Assembly: GCA_963676865.2 (NCBI GenBank)
Contig: CAXXSS010000001.1
Span: forward strand, 2,604,001-2,668,000
Length of the DNA stretch: 64,000 nucleotides
Reading direction: 5' to 3'
Origin: JAAYUD01 sp963676865
GTDB taxonomy: Bacteria; Bacteroidota; Bacteroidia; Bacteroidales; Bacteroidaceae
Position numbers and translations under genes: made by a program. Below the pieces are notes generated by a model. That model had not been told where the DNA came from. It saw only the letters and a list, made by a program, of their open reading frames with translations, and did no database searches. This document shows positions 46,480-53,626 of the stretch, piece by piece; the stretch's first letter is position 1, and the number at the start of each line of letters is the position of its first letter.

Positions 46480-46607
46480 TGCATAGTAAAACATTGCAAC
46501 AAATCACAACTAAAATAAAGGCATTCTTCATCACCTCTTATGCTGCCGTGCAAATATTATCTGCATCCTGACATGTACTGAATAAGTTGACACAAACTTA
46601 TTCAAAA

Positions 46608-46976
46608 ATGAGAAATAATAAAAAGATTGACGATCAGATTCGTCTAGAGATTTTAAACTCTTACCTTCATGGAAGCAAGGGTAAGTATACCCTTGAAAAA
46701 GAAAATGGTATATCCAGAGGTTCAATTCGGAATTGGCTTCGTATCTTTGGGCTTGAAGACAAACCATTCCCATTAAATATGAAGGATAAAGTTGTATCAA
46801 CCGGTACTGAGGATGTCTCTTCAGAAGAAGACATCACCTCTTTGAAAGTGCGCATTAAGGAATTGGAATCTGAGCTGAAGCGTGCAGAGATGGCCCGTGA
46901 CGTTTATGATTGCATGATTGACCTGGCTGAAGAGAAGTATCACATCAAGGTACGAAAAAACTCCGATGTCAAGTAG
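46608..46976 (+). CDS. IS3-family transposase OrfA
   Basis: The ATG at 46608 gives 122 residues: an HTH_Tnp_1 domain (ILNSYLHGSKGKYTLEKENGISRGSIRNWLRIFG, about 15-48) and a C-terminal leucine-zipper-like coiled coil (EDITSLKVRIKELESELKRAEM). It binds the terminal repeats. A TTG at 46587 would add seven residues. The frame ends at a stop just after a slippery heptamer (46955-46961), so part of translation probably shifts into OrfB to make the full transposase. Confidence 0.9.
   Translation: MRNNKKIDDQIRLEILNSYLHGSKGKYTLEKENGISRGSIRNWLRIFGLEDKPFPLNMKDKVVSTGTEDVSSEEDITSLKVRIKELESELKRAEMARDVYDCMIDLAEEKYHIKVRKNSDVK
46955..46961 (+). promoter_or_regulatory. -1 ribosomal frameshift site (A AAA AAC)
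   Basis: The heptamer A-AAA-AAC is in the zero frame of OrfA (codons CGA AAA AAC). Slipping back one base gives an uninterrupted read-through into OrfB, past the OrfA stop. OrfB lies in the -1 frame, as in characterised IS3 elements. Confidence 0.85.
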
Positions 46977-46984
46977 TAGGTTGC

Positions 46985-47938
46985 TTGTCACAAAAGGCGG
47001 GTAAAGGTATAAGTTATACCATATCCGCCCTTTGCGGACTGCTTGACATTTCCCGACAAGGGTACTACAAGCACCAAGAAACAAATGTCGAACAAGATGT
47101 ACTTATAAGCAGCATCACGTATTACTGTCAGTCTCTGCGTCAGGAGCTTCCCCGAAGCGGTTGCCGCGAGCTTTACAGTCTGTGTAAGTCTCGGTTCGGA
47201 GAAAAGTTCACGATAGGACGCGACCAATTTATCGATGTCCTTCGGGCCAACGGGATGATGTTGCGCCGCAGACGTTACAGACCTCGTACGACCAACTCCG
47301 ATCATCCATATCGGATCTATCCGGATTTGCTTAACACCTGTCCTAAATACGTGGCCTGTGGTGTTTGCCGCATGATGGTAGGTGACATCACTTATATATC
47401 CACCAAAGAAGGATTTGCCTATCTTTCGCTGCTGACGGATGTCTTCAGCCGCATCATTGTGGGATATGCCCTTTTTCGGACTCTTGAAGCGGAAGGACCG
47501 GCAAAAGCGTTGATGATGGCGTGCGGATTTTATAAAGGTCAGGGATTCAACCTTTCAGGTCTTATCCACCATTCCGACCGAGGCGTGCAGTATGCATCAA
47601 AAGGTTATGTGTCACTGCTCAAAGAAAGAGGAATCGCTATCAGTATGACGCAAACGGGCGACCCCTTGCACAATGCACTGGCCGAGAGGATGAACAATAC
47701 CGTTAAGAACGGATGGCTCTTCGATTATGAGAATAAAACATTTGATGAAGCCCTGGAAGGTGTCGCCAGATCGATATATCTCTACAATTGGGCACGACCG
47801 CACCAAGCTCTGGCAATGAAAACACCGATGCAAATGCTCCCCGGAGAGCATCCAAACCCACTTTGTTCAGCTGATGCTTTAAAGCATCAGCTGAACAAAA
47901 CAAACTATAAAGAACAAACAATACTTGTTTGTCAATAA
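46985..47938 (+). CDS. IS3-family transposase OrfB (DDE integrase core)
   Basis: This 317-residue reading frame (TTG start if made alone) has an HTH_21 region (GISYTISALCGLLDISRQGYYK) and an rve core. The catalytic triad is visible: Asp in MVGDITYIS, Asp in LIHHSDRGVQYAS, Glu in NALAERMNNTVK. It is normally made as an OrfAB fusion by -1 frameshifting and catalyses excision and insertion. The last 25 codons include a 38-bp perfect palindrome, unusual for coding sequence. Confidence 0.93.
   Translation: MSQKAGKGISYTISALCGLLDISRQGYYKHQETNVEQDVLISSITYYCQSLRQELPRSGCRELYSLCKSRFGEKFTIGRDQFIDVLRANGMMLRRRRYRPRTTNSDHPYRIYPDLLNTCPKYVACGVCRMMVGDITYISTKEGFAYLSLLTDVFSRIIVGYALFRTLEAEGPAKALMMACGFYKGQGFNLSGLIHHSDRGVQYASKGYVSLLKERGIAISMTQTGDPLHNALAERMNNTVKNGWLFDYENKTFDEALEGVARSIYLYNWARPHQALAMKTPMQMLPGEHPNPLCSADALKHQLNKTNYKEQTILVCQ
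47862..47899. repeat. 38-bp perfect palindrome in the transposase 3' end
   Basis: The 19-base half TTTGTTCAGCTGATGCTTT is followed at once by its exact reverse complement, with no loop. It lies inside OrfB, 39 nt before the stop codon. Confidence 0.9.
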
Positions 47939-48045
47939 AAATAGGATTAACTTTGCAGAGTTGACAACTACTTTAGGTATACATGATTGTAATTGTCAAC
48001 TCCCTTAGGTTTACTAGTGTTTAACTGTCAACCAAATTCAGTACA

Positions 48046-48542
48046 CCACATCCCCCAAAAATGATAAGGACGAAAATAAAAGTTTGTCCATATGAAAATA
48101 AAAATTCGCCCATACGAAAATATATTTTCGTCCATACGAATTTGTAGCTGTGTATCAGTGCGTTGCACGCTTTATTCCGATTGCGGTTGACAAATGTGTC
48201 CTGTTACCCACTACTTGCCTGTCATCTTTTTTTCGGACAGCTAAAGAGAGCAACTCGTATACAGATATAGAGGACGACCGCCAACTAAAAGTGGAATACT
48301 GGCTCCGCACTGTGCTTTTTAGGATAAAACGTTTCCCCCTAGCTGGTGAGAGTAATGGAGCTTTTTTTTAGGGGGGGGATATTTGCAAAGGTGGGGGCGG
48401 GGTGGTTTATCTTTATCCCCACTATCAGCTATAATTTCCTACAAGAATTTTTGAATAACGAATTCGCCGATGCTTATAAACCAGATAAGCGAGTTTAAAT
48501 AGAGTCTAATCATTTGGAAGCATTACTGATTGCAAATATACT
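48046..48542. other. Intergenic remnant right of the IS element
   Basis: No convincing gene; the open frame at 48150-48371 begins without a plausible start and has no family resemblance. The left part holds 22-bp tandem repeats, listed separately. A GGGGGGG run lies near 48372-48379. Confidence 0.45.
48086..48144 (+). repeat. 22-bp tandem repeats
   Basis: Units begin at 48086, 48108 and 48130 with the form G(T/C)CCATAYGAAAATAWAWWTTC. The third is partial, and a degenerate half-unit precedes at about 48070. The consensus reads GTCCATACGAAAAT. Confidence 0.75.
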
Positions 48543-50291
48543 TTAGGCTAAAGGCAATTCTGATTTGATACAATCACATTTTATATCTTTATATTCTAAT
48601 GCTTTTTTGAAGATGCCGTAACCTTGGGCTTTAGGTCCAAAAACAACTCTTTTTAAATTAGTATCATTCATCTCATGATATTCAATATACATTTGAGAAT
48701 AATCGGGACTAAAATGAATTTGTTTATTTTTCTGAGGGGCTTTAGCATCATCATCTATATCTTCTATGCAAATAATTCTACACTCTTGTTCTTCTTTGAA
48801 AGCAGCGTTCTTTACTAAATATCTTAAAATAAGAAATAAATTTTTAAGAATGTTTACATCAATATCTTCCTTTGTGACTAGTCCCTTTATATTCTCAAGC
48901 CTTTTCTTAATATCTTTTAGTTTTATGCTTTTATTATCTTTATGCCCTACCCACAAGAAATTACTATCATTCGGGTCTAAATATAAACATCTGAAAATTG
49001 GGAAATTATTATATTTTTGTTCTTCCTCTTTTTGTCCGTTAGGTAAAATATCTAAGCACATATCTGGACTAAAGAAATGATGGTCTAACGCTATACTGAC
49101 ACCTGTTCCTTCCTTGGAATCTTCTTTTCCATACAATCGAAATTGATTTAAACTATTTTCGTTAAAACTAAAACATCCAATGAAAGCCTGAAGATTTGAA
49201 TCGTTTGTATCTAATTTAGATGTATTAATAGTCAAAAAATCGAATAAAGTCTGTCCTTCTGTAAGATCGTTTGTTGTCAGAACAGAAAAAAGACGAAACG
49301 GTGATTTATCAAGCACTAACATAGATGCTGTTTTTCTCGTTGTATAGTGCACAAAAGCACTTTCTTTATTATCTTTATCTTTTAATAATAGTAGATCATA
49401 TACTATTTTTAATACCTCTAGATATATCTTGACATACAATTTCCTTGAATTAGCCTTTTCAACAGAAAGGATAATTTTATTAAAACGGCAGTCTGGATTA
49501 TTGTTAATTAAAAATTGCGCGACAAAGTTTAGTTGCTTTTTATCTTTGCAATATCCCAATATTTCGATAATGTCGTTTTTTGCTTTTAAAAAGTAAGGAC
49601 CTGCTTTTGTTTCATTTTTTTGAATTAGATATATTTTACCAAGAAGGTTACATGCCACCTTGGAAAAAGGAGTTTCCTTTTCTATATTTTTGAAATCATT
49701 AATTGCCTCTTCATATTTTTCTAATATCAGATAGGCAAACCCTCGATGATAATATTTTCTTTGCTCAAAGTCTTTATCATTAATGTTGTTGAAATCATTA
49801 ATTGCCTCTTCATATTTTTCTAATATCAGATAGGCAAACCCTCGATGATAATATTTTCTTTGCTCAAAGTCTTTATCATTAATGTTGTTGAAATCATTAA
49901 TTGCCTCTTCATATTTTTCTAATATCAGATAGGCAAACCCTCGATGATAATATTTTCTTTGCTCAAAGTCTTTATTATTAATGTTGTTGAAATCATTAAT
50001 TGCCTCTTCATATTTTTCTAATATCAGATAGGCAAACCCTCGATGATAATATTTTCTTTGCTCAAAGTCTTTATCATTAATGTTGTTGAAATCATTAATT
50101 GCCTCTTCATATTTACCTAATATCAGATAGGCAAACCCCCGATGATAGTATTTTCTTTGCTCAAAGTCTTTATCATTAATGTTGTTGAAATCATTAATTG
50201 CCTCTTCATATTTACCTAACGTTAAAAGTTCGACTCCTTCATTAAAATATTTTTCAGAGTCCTGCGATACATTATTATTTGTTGTGTCCAT
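48543..50291 (-). CDS. TPR-array protein with C-terminal DUF2971-like domain
   Basis: The ATG at 50291 gives 582 residues; a TTG at 50330 would extend it. Residues about 10-215 are six TPR-like units of exactly 33 residues, e.g. KYEEAINDFNNINDKDF then EQRKYYHRGFAYLIL, and most are identical. A helical part follows. The C-terminal half (about 315-570) matches the DUF2971 pattern: HYT, NDLTEGQTLFDFL, IGCFSFNENSLNQFRLYGK, GTGVSIAL, and FKEEQECRII near the end. DUF2971 has no proven activity. The gene is AT-rich relative to core genes and lies alone in the accessory region, which suggests acquisition. A defence or stress role is conceivable but unproven. Confidence 0.8.
   Translation of the reverse strand: MDTTNNNVSQDSEKYFNEGVELLTLGKYEEAINDFNNINDKDFEQRKYYHRGFAYLILGKYEEAINDFNNINDKDFEQRKYYHRGFAYLILEKYEEAINDFNNINNKDFEQRKYYHRGFAYLILEKYEEAINDFNNINDKDFEQRKYYHRGFAYLILEKYEEAINDFNNINDKDFEQRKYYHRGFAYLILEKYEEAINDFKNIEKETPFSKVACNLLGKIYLIQKNETKAGPYFLKAKNDIIEILGYCKDKKQLNFVAQFLINNNPDCRFNKIILSVEKANSRKLYVKIYLEVLKIVYDLLLLKDKDNKESAFVHYTTRKTASMLVLDKSPFRLFSVLTTNDLTEGQTLFDFLTINTSKLDTNDSNLQAFIGCFSFNENSLNQFRLYGKEDSKEGTGVSIALDHHFFSPDMCLDILPNGQKEEEQKYNNFPIFRCLYLDPNDSNFLWVGHKDNKSIKLKDIKKRLENIKGLVTKEDIDVNILKNLFLILRYLVKNAAFKEEQECRIICIEDIDDDAKAPQKNKQIHFSPDYSQMYIEYHEMNDTNLKRVVFGPKAQGYGIFKKALEYKDIKCDCIKSELPLA
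49692..50285. repeat. 99-bp near-identical coding tandem repeats
   Basis: The string GAAATCATTAATTGCC (+ strand) begins at 49692, 49791, 49890, 49989, 50088 and 50187, exactly 99 bp apart each time. The units between 49740 and 50220 differ by only a few bases. Copy number could change by slippage without breaking the frame. Confidence 0.93.
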
Positions 50292-50967
50292 AGTTGTGAT
50301 AATTACTGCTATAATAGCACTGGTGTGCAATATTCGTAAAAAAAAATGGAATAGCCAACTGATTGGATAATTATTATAGACTATTCAGTATTCAAGATTG
50401 CATACCTAATTAGAAAATGAAGTAAAGAATTCATATTTTTAAATTAATGAATATGTTGTAACAAGAACAGCGTTTTATTGTCGATATTCAGCAATCCACT
50501 GTATTGCAAAGATTTGTTTTTAGTCTTTTTAGAAGAAGCTTAGAGATATCAAGAGACTTATCCGCATGTATACCACCAACTCTAAAGAAGAGCTTTAATG
50601 AGTGACGATAGCGCTTTATAGTACTAAAATTCATTTCCATGAGATTGCTATAAACATCGTTATTTCTTTTTTTCTGTTTCATGGATTTTCCTATAACATT
50701 ATTTTATTGGTACTGAGCACGAGTTTGTTCATGACAGTACCCGCCGTCTCTTAGTCACAGAAAGTTTCATCATGTGCCTGTTTTGCATATATACTCACAC
50801 TAGGTGCGTTTTGCTGCTGCCAATATTAGAAATGCATGTTTGAATTTGCTCGCGCTCATTGCCCGATATAATTATATCGAATTCAGGGTAATTTACTTTT
50901 TCTTTTTGTATAGAACAAAAGTATCTGTATTAGTATCCCCATCCCTTTCGTAAGTTGATAGTAATAT
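50292..50967. other. Mostly non-coding stretch
   Basis: The only open frame (50488-50682, - strand, 64 residues, basic, KKRNNDVYSNLMEMNF start) is not recognised and may be a gene fragment. A 16-bp palindrome CGATATAATTATATCG occurs near 50863. Nothing else is supported. Confidence 0.4.
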
Positions 50968-51287
50968 TCATACTTTATCGGTCAGTTCCTTTATTGTCAT
51001 TGTTCCTGTTGCACTACCTGCTGCCATCTCTAATATATTACCATTAACTTTATAGGTAAATAATTCGGAATTGTTTAATGTCGTACCATTGTAAACTTCC
51101 CAAAAACCTGTACCATTTGAATTAAAAGTATAAACGAACTGTTCTTCTGATGGTGAATTCTGCCCAAGTGCCTACAATAAGTGAAGTATTGCTATTGTCA
51201 TCATCATGGCTTTTGCTACAAGAAGTAAAAGCCGCTGTTAGCATGATCATCAATAAGGTGATTCCCAAAAAATCTAAACTTTTTCAT
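50968..51287 (-). pseudogene. Frameshifted lipocalin-like lipoprotein
   Basis: Three frames in succession spell one small lipoprotein: an ATG at 51287 (MKKFRFFG), then after a shift LLMIMLTAAFTSCSKSHDDD with lipobox Cys and LIVGTW, then after a second shift SPSEEQFVYTFNSNGTGFWE...LTDKV and a TGA at 50970-50968. The VGTW and FNSNGTG motifs are those of small lipocalin-like Bacteroidota lipoproteins. Two frameshifts make it a broken gene unless the sequence has errors. Confidence 0.72.
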
Positions 51288-51394
51288 AAAAAAATGATTT
51301 ATATTTCACTGTTCCCTATGGAAAGCAATATTAATTAATAAGATGCGAGGAACTCAAACCATCATTAGCTTGTGCACCCTGATTATAAATGTAT

Positions 51395-52339
51395 TTACTG
51401 AATTATATTGTTCTTTTCATCCCACAAACGTTGTTCATGTCTGTTTCTGAATAAGTATAGTAAACGTTTTAGTCGGCTTCTGATGATGCTTTTTCTCAAC
51501 GAATGGCTGTGTATGTCTTCAAGTACGGATGAATCGAAAGTTTCTCCACGCTTCATCAAATCTCTGCGGAAGGAAGAAGATGTAAGCTTCCATTTATCCA
51601 GAAATTGAATATGCCCTTTGTTTTTCTTTATCCTCTTGGTTGAACGTGCTTCAAAATGATAAACACGACTGTTTGAGAGTCCTTTAAACAAACGTATTCC
51701 TGCCATCCATAGTTTTGCGGAAAAATCAGGATCGCTGTACATCCCCGGCGAAAACTCGATACTATAACCACCTATCAAGTCCCATATATCTTTGTGAACG
51801 ATATTCGGTGGAAGAGTAGCACCAAACCAATCGGGCATTTTGTAATTCATGTATTCTTGAAGCAGTTTCTTTTCATCAAACGTTTTGGGGCAGTCTCCAT
51901 AGTTCGCTGGAAATATTACACACGATCCACTATCGGGACGTGGTTGAAGCATGGTAGAGGAAAAGAAAAATTTGTTGTCATTCAGTTTTGATATTTCATC
52001 GTATAGCACCTTATCCCAAAGCGGACAAACATACATGTCATCATTCAGATATAATATGTAATCAGTCTTGACTTTCGTTCTCAACAAATTGAGTGCCCAA
52101 CAGATACCAATATTCGAAGAACTATAGGTGTATTCCAGATTTTCTTTCTTTACCCACTCTAGTGTCCCGTCAGTCCCTTCGTTGACGTGAATGAGTATCT
52201 GATGGTTGTAAAACGAGTTTTTACGTATGCTATAAATGCAAAGTTTTAAATAGTTCAGACTATTCCAAGTAGGTATCAAAATCGAAAAAAGAGGCTCATT
52301 TCTTTTAAAGCCATGATGCAGATAAGTGTTTTGGCTCAT
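51395..52339 (-). CDS. Glycosyltransferase family 2
   Basis: This 314-residue GT-A enzyme opens with FSILIPTWNSLNYLKLCIYSI (about 18-38) and carries the metal-binding LNDDMY (near 97-102). The C-terminal basic part (SLRKSIIRSRLKRLLYLF) may associate with the membrane. It should add a sugar to a cell-surface glycan or lipid acceptor, which is not predictable. Its ATG overlaps the stop of the upstream broken membrane-protein gene (ATGA), so the two were once a coupled operon. Confidence 0.88.
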   Translation of the reverse strand: MSQNTYLHHGFKRNEPLFSILIPTWNSLNYLKLCIYSIRKNSFYNHQILIHVNEGTDGTLEWVKKENLEYTYSSSNIGICWALNLLRTKVKTDYILYLNDDMYVCPLWDKVLYDEISKLNDNKFFFSSTMLQPRPDSGSCVIFPANYGDCPKTFDEKKLLQEYMNYKMPDWFGATLPPNIVHKDIWDLIGGYSIEFSPGMYSDPDFSAKLWMAGIRLFKGLSNSRVYHFEARSTKRIKKNKGHIQFLDKWKLTSSSFRRDLMKRGETFDSSVLEDIHSHSLRKSIIRSRLKRLLYLFRNRHEQRLWDEKNNIIQ

Positions 52340-52801
52340 ATTCTATTATTAATGTCCTTCTGTTCCCATAGAAGCACAATAAATAAAAGAAGCGTGGGAA
52401 CTATCGTTATTACCGCATTGAGGCTTTCGACTGCCCAAGTAGAAGTAATAAACAATAGCCCACGCCAATATCGTATATAGATTACACGCATAGCCTGTAA
52501 TCTATATACGATATTGACGCAAGCGTTCTTGTCTACTATTCTTCTACGGTGAAATTGTCGAGATTTCAATGCAGGATAATATCTTAAACGCTCTTCGTTA
52601 TAATCTATGTCTTTAAGGTAATATTCTACCCAAACAGCTATAAAGGTATAAAAAGCATTTGAATATTTGAGCTAAAGCAAGAAAAAAAGTTGCTGTTTGG
52701 GTATCGAGTATCAACCTAATCAAATAATAGGGGCGGGATTGAAGCAACTCATTTGAATTTTCAAAAAAATAATAGTATGAAACTGTTTCAAAATCTTCCA
52801 T
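52336..52801 (-). pseudogene. Membrane-protein gene with one frameshift (upstream partner of the glycosyltransferase)
   Basis: The ATG at 52801 starts MEDFETVSYYYFF...QTATFFLALAQIFK. Near 52655 the sense continues in another frame as YSNAFYTFIAVWVEYYLKDIDY, then YYPALKSRQFHRRRIVDKN and a hydrophobic end (TIVPTLLLFIVLLW) to the stop at 52336. Together they would give about 155 residues with hydrophobic segments. The family is not recognised. The ATGA overlap with the glycosyltransferase supports a real former gene. A 20-bp hairpin lies inside it. Confidence 0.5.
52466..52516. repeat. Perfect 20-bp inverted repeat with 11-nt loop
   Basis: CAATATCGTATATAGATTAC (52466-52485) and its exact reverse complement (52497-52516) flank ACGCATAGCCT. 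It lies within the broken membrane-protein reading frame and has no T-run. Confidence 0.88.
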
Positions 52802-53061
52802 AGCGAACTTATTGCGAAAGCCTGCTTGTATGTAAAAAACGGTTGATATCCACCCACTCGAAACGGTGATACCCGTTCACTTGGTTGGTAATCTTCAGTA
52901 ACGGCGGTAAAATTAATATTTCTTTCTTAAACTCTTACTTTAAGGTCACCCTTATGCACTAATCTCTTCAAATAGGCTTCTACGATAAGATCACTTAGGA
53001 AGACATTTTTACTGGATATTAATTTCCCTCAGCCTATAAAGACTATACCGAAGGGCTTACA
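52802..53061. other. Intergenic stretch with gene debris
   Basis: Below 300 bp but part of the decayed region. A - strand open stretch ending at 52929 (33 codons, SDLIVEAYLKRLVHKGDL, no start codon) looks like the tail of a lost gene. Not enough to name. Confidence 0.3.
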
Positions 53062-53343
53062 CTATGTGTGTTTTTCTCTCCATTTTTGAGCTTTCTTTGT
53101 CAAACGATATTGCTGCTTGGGGTGATTAGGTTGATCCGGATATTTACGTTCAATAGCTTCATCTTTTAATGCTGGAGTCACATAGTTCTCACGGAATCTC
53201 TTTCTACTTTTCAAGTCGCTTACTTTCATCATATCAGAAATTGCCATGAAATCACGATTCATTGCCTTAATCAACACTGCTACTCGGGTCGTACTTGGAT
53301 CCTTTTCCAATCCGACTTGAGGGGTAGATACTTTTTCTATTGT
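53062..53343 (-). pseudogene. C-terminal fragment of a Fic-type or AlbA_2-type protein
   Basis: The open frame has no upstream ATG and begins after an in-frame stop with TIEKVSTPQVG. The TPQV linker and the winged-helix tail (KVSDLKSRKRFRENYVTPALKDE, then YPDQPNHPKQQYRLTKKAQ) are typical of the C-termini of Bacteroidota Fic-family proteins and AlbA_2/ATP-binding regulators. The catalytic domain is missing, so this is a remnant. It may still be expressed as an 82-residue peptide from a TTG, but that is unlikely to matter. Confidence 0.7.
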
Positions 53344-53387
53344 TCAGCCCACGGCATGAGATGCGTGCAAAAATAACATTCGACAAA

Positions 53388-53419
53388 TTGGTGCAAGTAA
53401 CAGTTTTAGCTTATCTTTG
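53388..53419 (+). promoter_or_regulatory. Promoter candidate for a small RNA
   Basis: TTG (53388-53390), a 21-nt spacer and TATCTTTG (53412-53419) fit the Bacteroidota promoter. No ORF of coding character follows. Confidence 0.55.
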
Positions 53420-53422
53420 CAC

Positions 53423-53520
53423 AGTGAAAAGTGCCCGCATCGGCTATGCCTCGATGTACTGCACTCTAAAACGGAATAAGAAGCCTTCCCTTGTCGGAGG
53501 GCTTCTTATTCCGTTTATTT
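53423..53520 (+). ncRNA. Candidate structured small RNA (about 98 nt)
   Basis: After a -7 box at 53412-53419 the predicted transcript folds into two hairpins. The first has an outer stem AGTGC/GCACT and an inner CATCG/CGATG plus GC/GC around a TAT loop (53430-53465). The second is a strong stem AAACGGAATAAGAAGCC / GGCTTCTTATTCCGTTT (53468-53516) with a Cys-like CCTTCCC...GGAGG top. It ends with TTTATTTAC. Promoter plus structure plus terminator-like hairpin within 110 bp, without a credible ORF, supports an RNA gene. The second hairpin could instead be the terminator of the - strand DUF4377 gene. Confidence 0.5.
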
Positions 53521-53626
53521 ACAAACCATAATAAAGTGGCTGATATTAGACTCTCTATGTGGAGCCTTGCCACGAGCGTAGTGCGAATTTCATTTTATTT
53601 TCTCCTTCTCTTTTTGTGACGGAACG

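Larger units (their letters stand above)
45747..46573. other. Remnant region between the truncated amidase and the IS element
   Basis: No credible gene. Short open frames on both strands have no recognised family. It contains a terminator-like hairpin (46091-46129) and an inverted-repeat pair (46325-46344 / 46462-46479), both listed. I infer the remains of a larger accessory locus. Confidence 0.45.
46574..48045 (+). mobile_element. IS3-family insertion sequence, complete (1,472 bp)
   Basis: The ends are imperfect inverted repeats beginning TGTACTGAAT on the left (46574) and, reading in, TGTACTGAATTTGGTTGAC on the right (48045). Both continue with GTTGAC. Inside are the two overlapping transposase frames of IS3 elements. 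No obvious 3-4 bp target duplication is seen (flanks ACA and CCA), so one end may have been rearranged. Confidence 0.9.

Noticed and set aside
48086..48144. CRISPR array
   Set aside because: Units are directly adjacent at 22 bp with no spacer and only about three copies.
48150..48371. 73-residue + strand open frame right of the IS element
   Set aside because: No proper start, no signal or domain, and it is preceded by AT-rich repeats; treated as non-coding.
49692..50285. CRISPR array
   Set aside because: The regular 99-bp repeats have no unique spacers and lie in frame in a coding sequence.
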